A stretch of 61,826 nt of DNA from Burkholderiaceae bacterium (GTDB taxonomy: Bacteria > Pseudomonadota > Gammaproteobacteria > Burkholderiales > Burkholderiaceae_E): the NCBI GenBank assembly GCA_016710525.1, contig JADJVQ010000050.1, positions 1 through 61,826 of the forward strand, in the 5' to 3' direction. This document shows positions 52,415 to 60,729 of the stretch, piece after piece. Both the position numbers and the translations under genes were made by a program. The number at the start of each line of letters is the position of its first letter. Within the stretch, counting starts at the first letter, position 1. The notes under the pieces were generated by a model. That model worked only from the letters and a program-made list of their open reading frames with translations, did no database searches and was not told the origin of the DNA.

Positions 52415-53076
52415 TCGAACAAGGCCAGGGTGCGCCAGCCGCGCGCGAGCGCGACCGCCGCCAGCTTGCTGTCGGGGTTGGTGGCGACCGGGTCGGTGAC
52501 CCGTTCGAGCAGGGCGATGTCGTTGGCAGAATCGCTGTAGAAAGTCGAACGCGGGAAGTCCGACAGCCGGGTGCCGCGCGAGGCCAGCCACTGGTCCAGA
52601 CGGATGATCTTGCCCTCGCGGAAGCTGGGCACGCCCGTGGGCTTGCCGGTATAGCCTTCGCCGGAGCGCTCCACGAGCGTGGCGATCAGGTGTTCGATGC
52701 CGAATCGCTGCGCGATCGGCGCGGTGACGAACTCGTTGGTGGCGGTGATGATGGCGCACAGGTCGCCCCGGTCGCGGTGCCGGGCCACCAGGGCGTGGGC
52801 AGCGGGCCGCAGCGCCGGCGCGATCACTTCCGCCATGAACTGGTCGTGCCACTGGCGCAGCTGGGCCGGGGGAAATGCCGCCAGCGGCGCCAGCTGGAAG
52901 GCGAGAAACGCGCCGATGTCCAGCGTGCCGGCCTGGTAATCGCGATAGAAGCGGTCGTTCTCGAGCTGCTGATGGGCCTCGTCGACGGCGCCGACGCGGG
53001 CCAGGAAGCGGCCCCATTCGTAGTCGCTGTCGATGGGCAACAGGGTGTGGTCGAGGTCGAAGAGGGCTAGATCCAT
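52411..53076 (-). CDS. HAD-IB family phosphatase
   Basis: 221 residues. HAD motif I FDLDHTLLPIDSD (nucleophile and second Asp), motif II Thr in ITATNEFVTAPI, and motif III/IV in KIIRLDQWL and TFYSDSANDIALLERV. It is a SerB-like subclass (HAD-IB) conserved directly beside pcnB and hda in Burkholderiales; a phosphoserine- or lipid-type substrate is possible but unproven. It is between hda (5 bp away) and pcnB. Confidence 0.92.
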   Translation of the reverse strand: MDLALFDLDHTLLPIDSDYEWGRFLARVGAVDEAHQQLENDRFYRDYQAGTLDIGAFLAFQLAPLAAFPPAQLRQWHDQFMAEVIAPALRPAAHALVARHRDRGDLCAIITATNEFVTAPIAQRFGIEHLIATLVERSGEGYTGKPTGVPSFREGKIIRLDQWLASRGTRLSDFPRSTFYSDSANDIALLERVTDPVATNPDSKLAAVALARGWRTLALFE

Positions 53077-53081
53077 GATTT

Positions 53082-53841
53082 CTAAAGCATTTTACCAGTG
53101 GGCTCGGCCAGCCATTCGCGCAGAAGCGGCAGCGTGAGCGGACGCTTGCGGGCCAGCGCGTAGCGGTCGAGCGCTTCGAAGGTGGCCAGCAGCACCCGCA
53201 TGTCGCGCGAGTGATGGGTCAGCAGCCACGGTATCAGGTCGGCCGACAGCGCCACGCCGCGAGCCTGCGCGGCCTGTCCGAGCGCCAGTGCGCGGGCCGT
53301 GTCGTCCAGGACCTGCAGTTCGAACACCAGCCCGGCCCCGAGCCGCGAGCGCAGGTCGTCGCGCAGCGCGAGCGCCAGCGGCGGACGGTCGCCGGTGGTG
53401 ACGATCGCGCGCTGCGGCTGCGCCGCGGCGGCGATGAACTGGCGGAACAGCGCGATCTGATCGTCGGGCCCGAGCCGGTGCACGTCGTCGACCACCAGCA
53501 GGCTCGGCACCGCAGGCTCGGTGCCGTCGGCCGCAGGGCCGATGCCGACCGCGTCGGCCAAGACGTCCGATGCCTGGCTGCCGGATGCCAGGCTTCCGAT
53601 CGGTGCGCGCCCGGAGCCTCGCCGGTCGAAGCCTGCCCGGCCGGCGCGAGCCCGCCCGCCAGGGCCCGCGCCAGGTGGCTGCGCCCGCATCCGGGCAAGC
53701 CCCAGAGGTAGATGAAGCGGTGCGCGCGCTGCCCGTCGCGCAGCGCGCGCAGGTGCTGCAGGCATTCGCGGTTGGCGCCGGCGACGAAGTTCTCGAGCGT
53801 GGGGCCAGCTCGGGCAGCAGGTCGAGCGCGAGCTGGCTCAT
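53082..53841 (-). pseudogene. hda: DnaA regulatory inactivator Hda, two apparent frameshifts
   Basis: AAA+ protein that with the clamp inactivates DnaA after replication starts. The N terminus MSQLALDLLPELAP (with the QLALDL clamp-binding motif) starts at 53841. A missing base in the C/G run at 53801-53804 separates it from PTLENFVAGANRECLQHL and IYLWGLPGCGRSHLARALA (Walker A). A second frame change at about 53590-53640 leads to SLLVVDDVHRLGPDDQIALF (Walker B) and the rest of the protein. Every family motif is present but in three frames. In a central, highly conserved operon this may be base-calling error rather than a true pseudogene. The start is coupled to the permease stop. Confidence 0.75.
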
Positions 53842-54908
53842 CGCTCGCGGGCGTAGAACTCGCTGGCGAGGTAGGCGCGATGCACGCGCCGAGCCCCCAC
53901 GGCCAGCATCGCCGACAGCGGCAGCGCCAGCAGCACGCCAACGAAACCGAACAGCGTGCCGAAGGCCAGCAGCGCGAGAATGACCGCCAGCGGATGCAGG
54001 CCGATGCGCTCGCCGACCAGCCGCGGCGTGAGCACGACACTCTCGAGCGCCTGGCCCAGGCCGTAGACGACGGCCACGGCCATCAGCCCGGGCGCGGGGC
54101 CCAGTTCGAGCATGCCGGTGATGAGGGCGAACACCAGTCCGAGCGCAAACCCCAGGTACGGAATGGCCACCAGCAGCCCGGTGAGCACGCCGATCGGCAG
54201 CCACAGCGAAAACCCGGCCAGCAGCAGCCCCAGCGAGTAGTACGCCGCCAGCGACAACATCACCAGCAGCTGGCCGCGCAGGTAATGGCCGAGCAGCTCG
54301 TCGATCTCGCCCAGCACATCGCCGGCCGGGTCGCGCCAGCGCGGCGGGATCAGGGTGCGCATACGCCCGACCAGGTCGTCCCAGTCGAGCAGCAGATAGA
54401 AGGTGAGGATCGGCACCAGGAAGACCAGTCCGATGATCTGCATCGCGGCCGACCATCCCGAGCGTGCGTAGTCCAGCACGGTGGCCGCCCAGTCCTCGCC
54501 GGAGCTGGCCATCTGGCGGCTGAACCAGGCGCGGATTTCGGCGCCGTTCAGGCGGATGTCCAGCCCGAAGGTCTGCTTGAGCCAGGGCAGCAGCCGCTCG
54601 GTCACCGCCTGTACCAGCGCAGGGAACTGCTGGCGGATCTGGCCGATCTCGGTCTGCACGATCGGCACCAGCACCAGGGCGATGGCGACCACGGACAGCA
54701 GCGCCACCAGCAGGACCAGCGTGGTGCCGATCGGGCGCGGCACCCGGTGGCGGGCGAACCAGGCCACGCCAGGCTGCAGCACATAGGCCAGGATGCCACC
54801 GGCCACGAAGGGGGTGAGCACCGGGCCGAGCGTGGCCAGGGCCCACAGCAGCAGGGCGCCGACCACCGCCCAGACCAGGGTCTGGCGCTGGCGAGCATTC
54901 AGGGGCAC
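53838..54908 (-). CDS. AI-2E transporter (PerM) family permease
   Basis: 356 residues, about seven to eight transmembrane segments (LVWAVVGALLLWALATLGP, GTTLVLLVALLSVVAIALVL, and the C-terminal pair ALESVVLTPRLVGERIGLHP/LALPLSAMLAV). The conserved segment LTGLLVAIPYLGFALGL is characteristic. Members export AI-2 or drive sodium/proton exchange; the substrate here is unknown. Conserved just upstream of hda in Burkholderiales. The ATGA stop/start coupling with hda supports an operon. Confidence 0.9.
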   Translation of the reverse strand: MPLNARQRQTLVWAVVGALLLWALATLGPVLTPFVAGGILAYVLQPGVAWFARHRVPRPIGTTLVLLVALLSVVAIALVLVPIVQTEIGQIRQQFPALVQAVTERLLPWLKQTFGLDIRLNGAEIRAWFSRQMASSGEDWAATVLDYARSGWSAAMQIIGLVFLVPILTFYLLLDWDDLVGRMRTLIPPRWRDPAGDVLGEIDELLGHYLRGQLLVMLSLAAYYSLGLLLAGFSLWLPIGVLTGLLVAIPYLGFALGLVFALITGMLELGPAPGLMAVAVVYGLGQALESVVLTPRLVGERIGLHPLAVILALLAFGTLFGFVGVLLALPLSAMLAVGARRVHRAYLASEFYARER

Positions 54909-54950
54909 GTTCAGTTGAATCCGATTCTTCAGCGGGCTGGAAGCGCGATT

Positions 54951-55751
54951 CTAGTCCAGCACGGGCGTCCGGCCGCCTTTGCGCGGCGCGTGGGGGGCCG
55001 CCTGCCCGCCGGCGCCGCTCGCGCGCTTGAGGTCGGCGAACGCGGCGAAATCCCAGCTGCGCATCGCCAGCAGCAGCGTGAATCCTTCGCGCTGATCGGG
55101 CCGCAGCTTCTGGTCGGCCAGGTGCTGCTGGGCGAAGTCCTGGCCCAGACGCTGCAGCCGGTCGGTGAAACTTTGCGCCACGCCGGCGGCGACCGAACCG
55201 TGCACCAGCAGCAGGGTCTCGGCCTCGCCATCGAAGCCGCCGGCAAAATAGTCGGGCACCGCTTCTTCGCGGAAATAGCGCATCACCGGTCCGTGCGAGC
55301 GCCAGCGGAAGGTGCGTGCCAGCTTGAGCCGGTAGCGATTCAGCGGACGCAGTTCGATCACGCCCAGCCGATCCAGCTTGACCATCGCGCGCACCAGTTC
55401 GGGCTGGGAGATGTCGTACTCGGCGGCGATCTGGTCGAAGGTCCATTGGCTGAGCACGCAGATGGCGGCCAGCAGCAGCTTGCGGTCGGCGACCAGCGCT
55501 TTTTCGGTCTCGGGCGAGAGTTCGGCCAGCAGCGGCTGCGCGTCCGCCACCCGGCGCGCGAGTTCGCCGAAGTCGAGCTTGAGCACCCGCAGGATCTCGT
55601 CGATGCGCGACAGCGGCATGTCGCCGCGCGCAAAGATGCGCTTGATGCTGGATTCGGCCATGCCCAGTCCGCGAGCCAGGTCCGCGTAGGTGAAACCGGC
55701 CGACTTGAGTTCGGCCTTCAGGGCCGCGACGAGATCTCGGGTCGTGCTCAT
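54951..55751 (-). CDS. XRE-family helix-turn-helix regulator
   Basis: 266 residues. N-terminal HTH (about 10-65): LKSAGFTYADLARGLGMAES then SSIKRIFARGDMPLSRIDEI. The middle contains a second winged-helix-like segment (ICVLSQWTFDQIAAEYDISQ). The C-terminal half is a conserved ligand-type domain of unknown role. It is divergent from the MFS-acyltransferase gene and 42 bp upstream of the permease operon; either could be a target. It ends with a basic PRKGGRTP tail. Confidence 0.85.
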   Translation of the reverse strand: MSTTRDLVAALKAELKSAGFTYADLARGLGMAESSIKRIFARGDMPLSRIDEILRVLKLDFGELARRVADAQPLLAELSPETEKALVADRKLLLAAICVLSQWTFDQIAAEYDISQPELVRAMVKLDRLGVIELRPLNRYRLKLARTFRWRSHGPVMRYFREEAVPDYFAGGFDGEAETLLLVHGSVAAGVAQSFTDRLQRLGQDFAQQHLADQKLRPDQREGFTLLLAMRSWDFAAFADLKRASGAGGQAAPHAPRKGGRTPVLD

Positions 55752-55752
55752 G

Positions 55753-55790
55753 GATCGAAAATCGATACTTTCTGTGCTTCAGAATATACC
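55753..55790. promoter_or_regulatory. Possible operator: two short inverted repeats in the XRE/MFS divergent region
   Basis: ATCGAAAATCGAT (55753-55765, an ATCGA/TCGAT pair with AAA between) and TTCTG-N5-CAGAA (55770-55784) sit just upstream of the XRE start, next to an AT-rich stretch. This suits autoregulation. The divergent position also suits control of the MFS-acyltransferase gene. Short arms make this tentative. Confidence 0.35.
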
Positions 55791-55870
55791 GGGGATCATA
55801 TCGTGGTGCCCGGCTTGCGTCGCGCGGTACAGTCAGGGCATCGTCGCGCTGCGACACCGGAGGGGAAGCC

Positions 55871-57934
55871 ATGAGTCTGCCATCGTCCAATGCGCCTTCA
55901 ACGCAACCCGGCAGGGGCGCGGGCGATTCCGGCGGGAACGCCGCCAGCGGGGCTGTGGACCATGCGCATCCCGAACATGCGCCGGCGAGCGGGCATGGCC
56001 AGTTCGCGCTGCTCGGCCAGCGCCGCTTCGCGCCGTTCTTCTGGGTGCAGTTCCTGGGCGCGGGCAACGACAACCTGTTCAAGTTCGCCTTCACCGTGCT
56101 GGTGACCTACCAGACGGGCGCGGCAAGCGGCCTCGACCCCAAGCTGGTGGTCAACCTGATCGCGGCGCTGTTCATCCTGCCCTTCCTGCTGTTCTCGGCG
56201 ACCAGCGGGCAGCTGGCCGACAAGTACGACAAGCGCCGGCTCATCGGCTTCGTGAAGTCGCTTGAAATCGCGATCATGGCGCTGGCCTTCTACGGTTTCA
56301 TCGGGCCCCATGTGCCGGTGCTGCTCGCCTGCACCTTCCTGATGGGCGTGCACTCGACCCTGTTCGGGCCGGTCAAGTACGCCTACCTGCCGCAGCACCT
56401 GAGCGAACGCGAGCTCACCGGCGGCAACGGCCTGGTCGAGATGGGCACCTTCGTGGCCATCCTGCTGGGCAACGTGGCCGGCGGGCTGCTGATCGCCATC
56501 CCTGGCGAAGGCCCGCGCTGGGTGGCGCTCGGCTGTGTGGCGGTGGCGGTGCTGGGCCGGGCGCTGGCGCATTTCGTGCCGGTGTCGCCGGCGGTCGATC
56601 CGCAGCTGCGCATCAACTGGAATCCGTTCACCGAGACCTGGGCCAATCTGAAGCTGGCGCGCGAGAACCTCGTGGTGTTCCGTTCGCTGCTGGGCATCTC
56701 GTGGATGTGGTTCCTGGGCGCGATCTTCCTCACCCAGTTCCCGTCGCTGTCCAAAGATGTCCTGCACGGCAACGAGCAGGTGGCCTCGGCCCTGCTGGTG
56801 GTGTTTTCGGTGGGCATCGCGATCGGCTCGCTGCTGTGCGAGACCCTGAGCCGGCGTCACGTGGAGATCGGCCTGGTGCCGCTGGGCGCGATCGGCATGA
56901 CCGTCTTCGCCGTCGACCTGTACTTCGCCTCCAATGCGGTGCCCGGCGCGGCGGGCGTTCCGGGCGGGGGCAATTATTCGGTTGGCCAGTTCCTGTCGGT
57001 GGCGGCGCATTGGCGGGTGATCGTCGACCTGGCGCTGCTGGCGCTGTTCGCGGGCCTGTACAGCGTGCCGATGTACGCGCTGATCCAGTCGCGGGCGCAG
57101 GCCAGTCACCGGGCCCGCATCATCGCGGCCAACAACATCCTGAACGCGCTGTTCATGATCGCCAGTTCGGTGCTCGCGGGCGCGCTGCTGTCGGCGGGAT
57201 TCACGCTGCCTCAGCTGTTCCTGATCACCGGACTGATCAACGCGGTGGTCGCCGCCTACATCTTCCTGCTGGTGCCCGAATACCTGCTTCGCTTCGTGGC
57301 CTGGATCGTGTCGCGGCTGCTGTATCGCTTCAAGGTGCGTGGCGACGACGCGATCCCGGTGGCGGGCGCCGCCGTGCTGGTCTGCAATCACGTGAGCTTC
57401 GTCGATGCGCTGCTGCTGATGGCTGCCAGTCCGCGGCCGGTGCGCTTCGTGATGGATCACCGCATCTTCGCCATGCCGGTGCTGGGCACGCTGTTCCGGC
57501 TCGCCAAGGCGATCCCGATCGCGCCGCAAAAGGAGAATCCCGAGGTCTACGCGGCGGCCTTCGTGGCGGCTTCCCAGGTGCTGCGCGAGGGCGATCTGCT
57601 GGCGATCTTTCCGGAGGGCGGCATCACCCGCGACGGCACGCTGGGCGAGTTCCGGGGCGGTCTGGCCAAGATCCTGCAGAACGCGGCTGCCGAGGGCCTG
57701 CAGGTGCCGGTGATTCCGATGGCGCTGCAGAACCTGTGGGGCTCGTTTTTCTCCCGGGTCGATGGGGCCGCCATGAGCCGGCCGTTCCGGCGCGGCATGT
57801 GGAGCCGGGTCGGCCTGAACGTGGGCGTGTCGATGAGTGCTGCCGAGGTCACGCCGCAGGGCCTGCGCACCCGCGTGGCGGATCTGCTGGCCGAGACGAT
57901 TCCATCGGTTCCGGCGGCCGGCGATTCCGCCTGA
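55871..57934 (+). CDS. MFS transporter fused to a PlsC-type acyltransferase domain
   Basis: 687 residues. The N-terminal MFS domain (about 40-480) has about 12 membrane helices, e.g. FWVQFLGAGNDNLFKFAF and FVEMGTF-like signature loops. The C-terminal domain (about 490-687) is a 1-acyl-glycerol-3-phosphate acyltransferase: NHVSFVDALLL (HX4D) and FPEGGITRDG (substrate site). E. coli splits such functions between LplT (lysophospholipid flippase) and Aas; here the acyl-ACP synthetase part is absent. Likely role: flipping and re-acylating lysophospholipids in the inner membrane. A terminator follows. Confidence 0.88.
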   Translation: MSLPSSNAPSTQPGRGAGDSGGNAASGAVDHAHPEHAPASGHGQFALLGQRRFAPFFWVQFLGAGNDNLFKFAFTVLVTYQTGAASGLDPKLVVNLIAALFILPFLLFSATSGQLADKYDKRRLIGFVKSLEIAIMALAFYGFIGPHVPVLLACTFLMGVHSTLFGPVKYAYLPQHLSERELTGGNGLVEMGTFVAILLGNVAGGLLIAIPGEGPRWVALGCVAVAVLGRALAHFVPVSPAVDPQLRINWNPFTETWANLKLARENLVVFRSLLGISWMWFLGAIFLTQFPSLSKDVLHGNEQVASALLVVFSVGIAIGSLLCETLSRRHVEIGLVPLGAIGMTVFAVDLYFASNAVPGAAGVPGGGNYSVGQFLSVAAHWRVIVDLALLALFAGLYSVPMYALIQSRAQASHRARIIAANNILNALFMIASSVLAGALLSAGFTLPQLFLITGLINAVVAAYIFLLVPEYLLRFVAWIVSRLLYRFKVRGDDAIPVAGAAVLVCNHVSFVDALLLMAASPRPVRFVMDHRIFAMPVLGTLFRLAKAIPIAPQKENPEVYAAAFVAASQVLREGDLLAIFPEGGITRDGTLGEFRGGLAKILQNAAAEGLQVPVIPMALQNLWGSFFSRVDGAAMSRPFRRGMWSRVGLNVGVSMSAAEVTPQGLRTRVADLLAETIPSVPAAGDSA

Positions 57935-57943
57935 TTCATCCCC

Positions 57944-57995
57944 GGTCGGCCCGGATCGGGCCGGCCGGTATCGTTTGGCGATACCGGCCGGATTT
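57944..57995 (+). terminator. Rho-independent-type terminator after the MFS-acyltransferase gene
   Basis: A perfect 13-bp inverted repeat, CCGGCCGGTATCG (57961-57973) with CGATACCGGCCGG (57979-57991), loop of 5, follows the stop by about 27 bp and leads into an AT-rich stretch (ATTTCAATTG). A second GC hairpin (GGCCCG/CGGGCC) lies just before. The T run is weak, so efficiency is unsure. Confidence 0.65.
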
Positions 57996-58084
57996 CAATT
58001 GTCTACTTTGTATCGCTTCATTGCCCCTGTGTCCGATTGGGTCGAGTATCGCCTCCATTGCAACCCCACATGACGGAGCAACCC

Positions 58085-58552
58085 ATGACAGCCAGCCTTT
58101 CGAAGCGTCCCGAATCTGCCCGAACCGCCCCCTTGCGCCGCGCGCTGGTCGCGCTGAGCCTGGTCGCGGCGATCGGCGCCGCCGCCCCGCAGCATGCGCT
58201 GGCCGGACCCAACGACGCCTCCCTGCTCAGTGCGATGTCGATGCTGCCGGTGGCGGTGTCGGTGGCCGCGCCGGTGATGGTGCTGACCGAGGGGGCGAAA
58301 CTCTCGGTGAAGGCCGTGGAGTCGACCGCCCAGGGTTCGCTGCTGGTCCTCGAACGCGCGTCCGATGGCGCGCAGGCGTCGATCGAGCTGTCCGGCAAGG
58401 TGCTCGACCGGGCGTCGGTGAAGGTCGGTTCGGCGGTCGAGGCCAGCGCCATCGGCGCGGGCATGATCCTGAGCGCTGCCGGCACGGTGATTGCGTTCGT
58501 TCCCAACGAAATCGGCCGCGCGCTGCTGCACCATGAACCGATCACCCGCTGA
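58085..58552 (+). CDS. Exported hypothetical protein (155 residues)
   Basis: ATG 58085 starts MTASLSKRPESARTAPLRRA and a signal peptide ending AQHALAG-type near residue 42. The mature part is a small hydrophobic/amphipathic protein (MLPVAVSVAAPVMVLTEGAK, SIELSGKVLDRASVKVGSAV) with no cysteines. I do not recognise the family. It is probably periplasmic, and directly precedes the DUF2145 gene by 1 bp, implying joint expression. Confidence 0.75.
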   Translation: MTASLSKRPESARTAPLRRALVALSLVAAIGAAAPQHALAGPNDASLLSAMSMLPVAVSVAAPVMVLTEGAKLSVKAVESTAQGSLLVLERASDGAQASIELSGKVLDRASVKVGSAVEASAIGAGMILSAAGTVIAFVPNEIGRALLHHEPITR

Positions 58553-58553
58553 C

Positions 58554-59489
58554 ATGGCGCGCCAGGGCATGTCCGGCCCGCAGAACCCCGGCCTGCGCCG
58601 GCCCGCCGATTCCGGTGGGCGCCGGCCGCCCGCGACGCTCCTTGCGCTGCGGCGCCACCTTGCCCTGGGGCGCCGCCTTGCCCTTGGGCGCCGCCTTGCC
58701 ATTGGGCGCCGCCTTGCGGCAGCGGCGCTGCTGGCGCTGGCGGGTCTGTGCGCGGCCACGCCGGCCCTGGCCGGGCGCAGTTGCGAGGCCAAGCCGATGC
58801 GGGCCGAACGGGTGATGAACGGACTCACGCTGGCGCAGCGCACGGCTGCCGTGCTCGACCAGCAGGGCGCCAGCGTCGCGCTGATCGCGCGCATCGGCCA
58901 AGACCTGAGCCGCTACGGACTGACCTATTCGCACCTGGGGGTGGCGTTCAAGCGCGACGGTGTCTGGCGGGTGGCGCACAAGCTCAACGAGTGCGGCACC
59001 GCCGAGGCCGGGCTGTTCTGGCAGGGGCTGGGCGAGTTCTTCCTGGACGACCCGTTCCGCTTCGAAGCCGGCATCCTGATCCCCACGCCCGACGTGCAGC
59101 AGGCCCTGGCGCCGGTGTTCAGCGCCCGCGACTCGGTGCTGCGCCTGCACGAGCCGCGCTACAACCTGGTCTCGTACCCCTGGTCGCAGCGCTATCAGCA
59201 GTCCAACCAGTGGGTGCTCGAGACGCTGGCCATGGCGCTGTCGCCGGGCATCGACAACCGGATCGCCGCCCAGGCCTGGCTGCGCGAGCGCGGCTACCAG
59301 CCCACGGTGCTGCAACTGAGCACCGCAACGCGGCTGGGCGCGCGGCTGACCGCGGCCAATGTCGCCTTCGACGACCATCCCGGCGAGAAGCGATTTGCCG
59401 GGCAGATCGAGACCATCACGGTCGAATCGGTGTTCGCCTTCGCCGAGCGCGCCGGGCTGGGACGGCGGATCGCCCCGGTGACGCCCTGA
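58554..59489 (+). CDS. DUF2145 family exported protein
   Basis: 311 residues from ATG 58554, 1 bp after the previous stop. The N terminus has four degenerate hexapeptide repeats LALGRR/LALRRH/LAIGRR in front of the hydrophobic segment LAAAALLALAGLCAATPALA, a signal peptide. The mature domain has SCEAKPMRAERVMNGLTLAQ, YSHLGVAFKRDGVWRVAHKL and SYPWSQRYQQSNQWVLETLA, typical of DUF2145, with NlpC-like overtones. Periplasmic; function unknown. Paired with the exported protein upstream. Confidence 0.82.
   Translation: MARQGMSGPQNPGLRRPADSGGRRPPATLLALRRHLALGRRLALGRRLAIGRRLAAAALLALAGLCAATPALAGRSCEAKPMRAERVMNGLTLAQRTAAVLDQQGASVALIARIGQDLSRYGLTYSHLGVAFKRDGVWRVAHKLNECGTAEAGLFWQGLGEFFLDDPFRFEAGILIPTPDVQQALAPVFSARDSVLRLHEPRYNLVSYPWSQRYQQSNQWVLETLAMALSPGIDNRIAAQAWLRERGYQPTVLQLSTATRLGARLTAANVAFDDHPGEKRFAGQIETITVESVFAFAERAGLGRRIAPVTP
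58641..58712 (+). repeat. Four 18-bp tandem repeats encoding a signal-peptide extension
   Basis: Units at 58641, 58659, 58677 and 58695; the last three differ by only one or two bases (CTTGCCCTTGGGCGCCGC type). They encode LALRRH, LALGRR, LALGRR and LAIGRR before the hydrophobic core of the DUF2145 protein's signal peptide. Multiples of three keep the frame, so copy number can vary without disruption. Confidence 0.9.
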
Positions 59490-59631
59490 GGCCGGTACCG
59501 CCATGAGGCCGGTACCCGGACGCGCCCGGCTACAATCGCGGTAACGGCCGCCCGCAGGACACTCTCGCCTGGGCGGTCCTCGCCGCCGGTGCGCGGCTTC
59601 CCGCCTCGCAACGGGACTGCAAAGCCAACCC

Positions 59632-60678
59632 ATGAGCACCCCACTTTCGTATAAAGACGCCGGTGTCGACATCGATGCCGGTGATGCCCTGGTCGACCGC
59701 ATCAAGCCGCTGGCCCGGCGCACGATGCGCGAGGGCGTTCTGGCCGGCATCGGCGGCTTCGGCGCGCTGTTCGAGGTGCCCAAACGCTACCAGGAGCCGG
59801 TGCTGGTGTCGGGCACCGACGGTGTGGGCACCAAGCTGAAGCTCGCGTTCGCCCTCGATCGCCACGACACCGTGGGCATCGACCTGGTCGCCATGAGCGT
59901 CAACGACATCCTCGTGCAGGGTGCCGAGCCGCTGTTTTTCCTCGACTACTTCGCCTGCGGCAAGCTGTCGGTGGACACCGCGGCGCAGGTCATCGGCGGC
60001 ATCGCCACCGGCTGCGAACAGGCTGGCTGCGCCCTGATCGGTGGCGAAACCGCCGAAATGCCGGGCATGTACCCCGATGGCGAGTACGACCTGGCCGGCT
60101 TCGCGGTCGGGGCGGTCGAGAAGTCGCGCATCATCAACGGACGCACCATCGAGCCTGGCGACGTGGTGCTGGGCCTGGCATCCAGCGGCGCGCATTCCAA
60201 CGGCTATTCGCTGGTCCGCCGGGTGATCGAACGGGCGCACGGATCGCTGGCCTCGCCGCGGCTGCGCGACGATTTCCATGGCCGCTCGTTCGCCGACGCC
60301 GTGATGGCGCCCACCCGCATCTATGTCAAGCCGATGCTCGAGCTGATGCAGCACCTGCCGGTGAAGGGCGTGGCCCACATCACCGGTGGAGGCCTGGTCG
60401 AGAACGTGCCGCGCATCCTGGGCGAGTCCTTGCAGGCGGTGCTCTACCGGGACGCCTGGAAGATGCCGCCGCTGTTCGCCTGGCTGCAGCAGCAGGGCCA
60501 GATCGCCGACGCCGAGATGCACCGCGTGTTCAATTGCGGCATCGGCATGGTGGTGGTGGTGGCGGCCGACGATGCCGACGAGGCCATCACGCGCCTGACC
60601 GGCCTGGGCGAGCACGTCAGCCGGATCGGCGAGATCGTCGATCGGCCGGCGGGTGCCGCGCAGACCGAGGTTCGCTGA
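59632..60678 (+). CDS. purM: Phosphoribosylformylglycinamidine cyclo-ligase
   Basis: 348 residues. Signatures: SYKDAGVDIDAGDALVDRIK at the N terminus, SGTDGVGTKLKLAF (ATP/Mg loop), VDLVAMSVNDILVQGAEPLF-like Asp-rich strand, and GGETAEMPGMY. It makes AIR in purine synthesis. It is elsewhere usually next to the perM-hda operon in Burkholderiales; here four genes (54951-59489) lie between them. Confidence 0.95.
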   Translation: MSTPLSYKDAGVDIDAGDALVDRIKPLARRTMREGVLAGIGGFGALFEVPKRYQEPVLVSGTDGVGTKLKLAFALDRHDTVGIDLVAMSVNDILVQGAEPLFFLDYFACGKLSVDTAAQVIGGIATGCEQAGCALIGGETAEMPGMYPDGEYDLAGFAVGAVEKSRIINGRTIEPGDVVLGLASSGAHSNGYSLVRRVIERAHGSLASPRLRDDFHGRSFADAVMAPTRIYVKPMLELMQHLPVKGVAHITGGGLVENVPRILGESLQAVLYRDAWKMPPLFAWLQQQGQIADAEMHRVFNCGIGMVVVVAADDADEAITRLTGLGEHVSRIGEIVDRPAGAAQTEVR

Positions 60679-60689
60679 CATGACCCTCG

Positions 60690-60717
60690 GACGGGGCGCC
60701 GGTTCCGCTGCCCCGTC
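60690..60717 (+). terminator. Weak hairpin after purM
   Basis: GACGGGGC (60690-60697) pairs with GCCCCGTC (60710-60717), loop of 12. No T run follows, so it may be a partial terminator or simply a stable RNA 3' end before the TamA-like gene. Confidence 0.4.
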
Positions 60718-60729
60718 TGGCGACACGAC

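Noticed and set aside
53572..53593. Inverted repeat in hda as a terminator
   Set aside because: Short 7-bp arms inside a coding region, with no T run; it may only mark the second indel.
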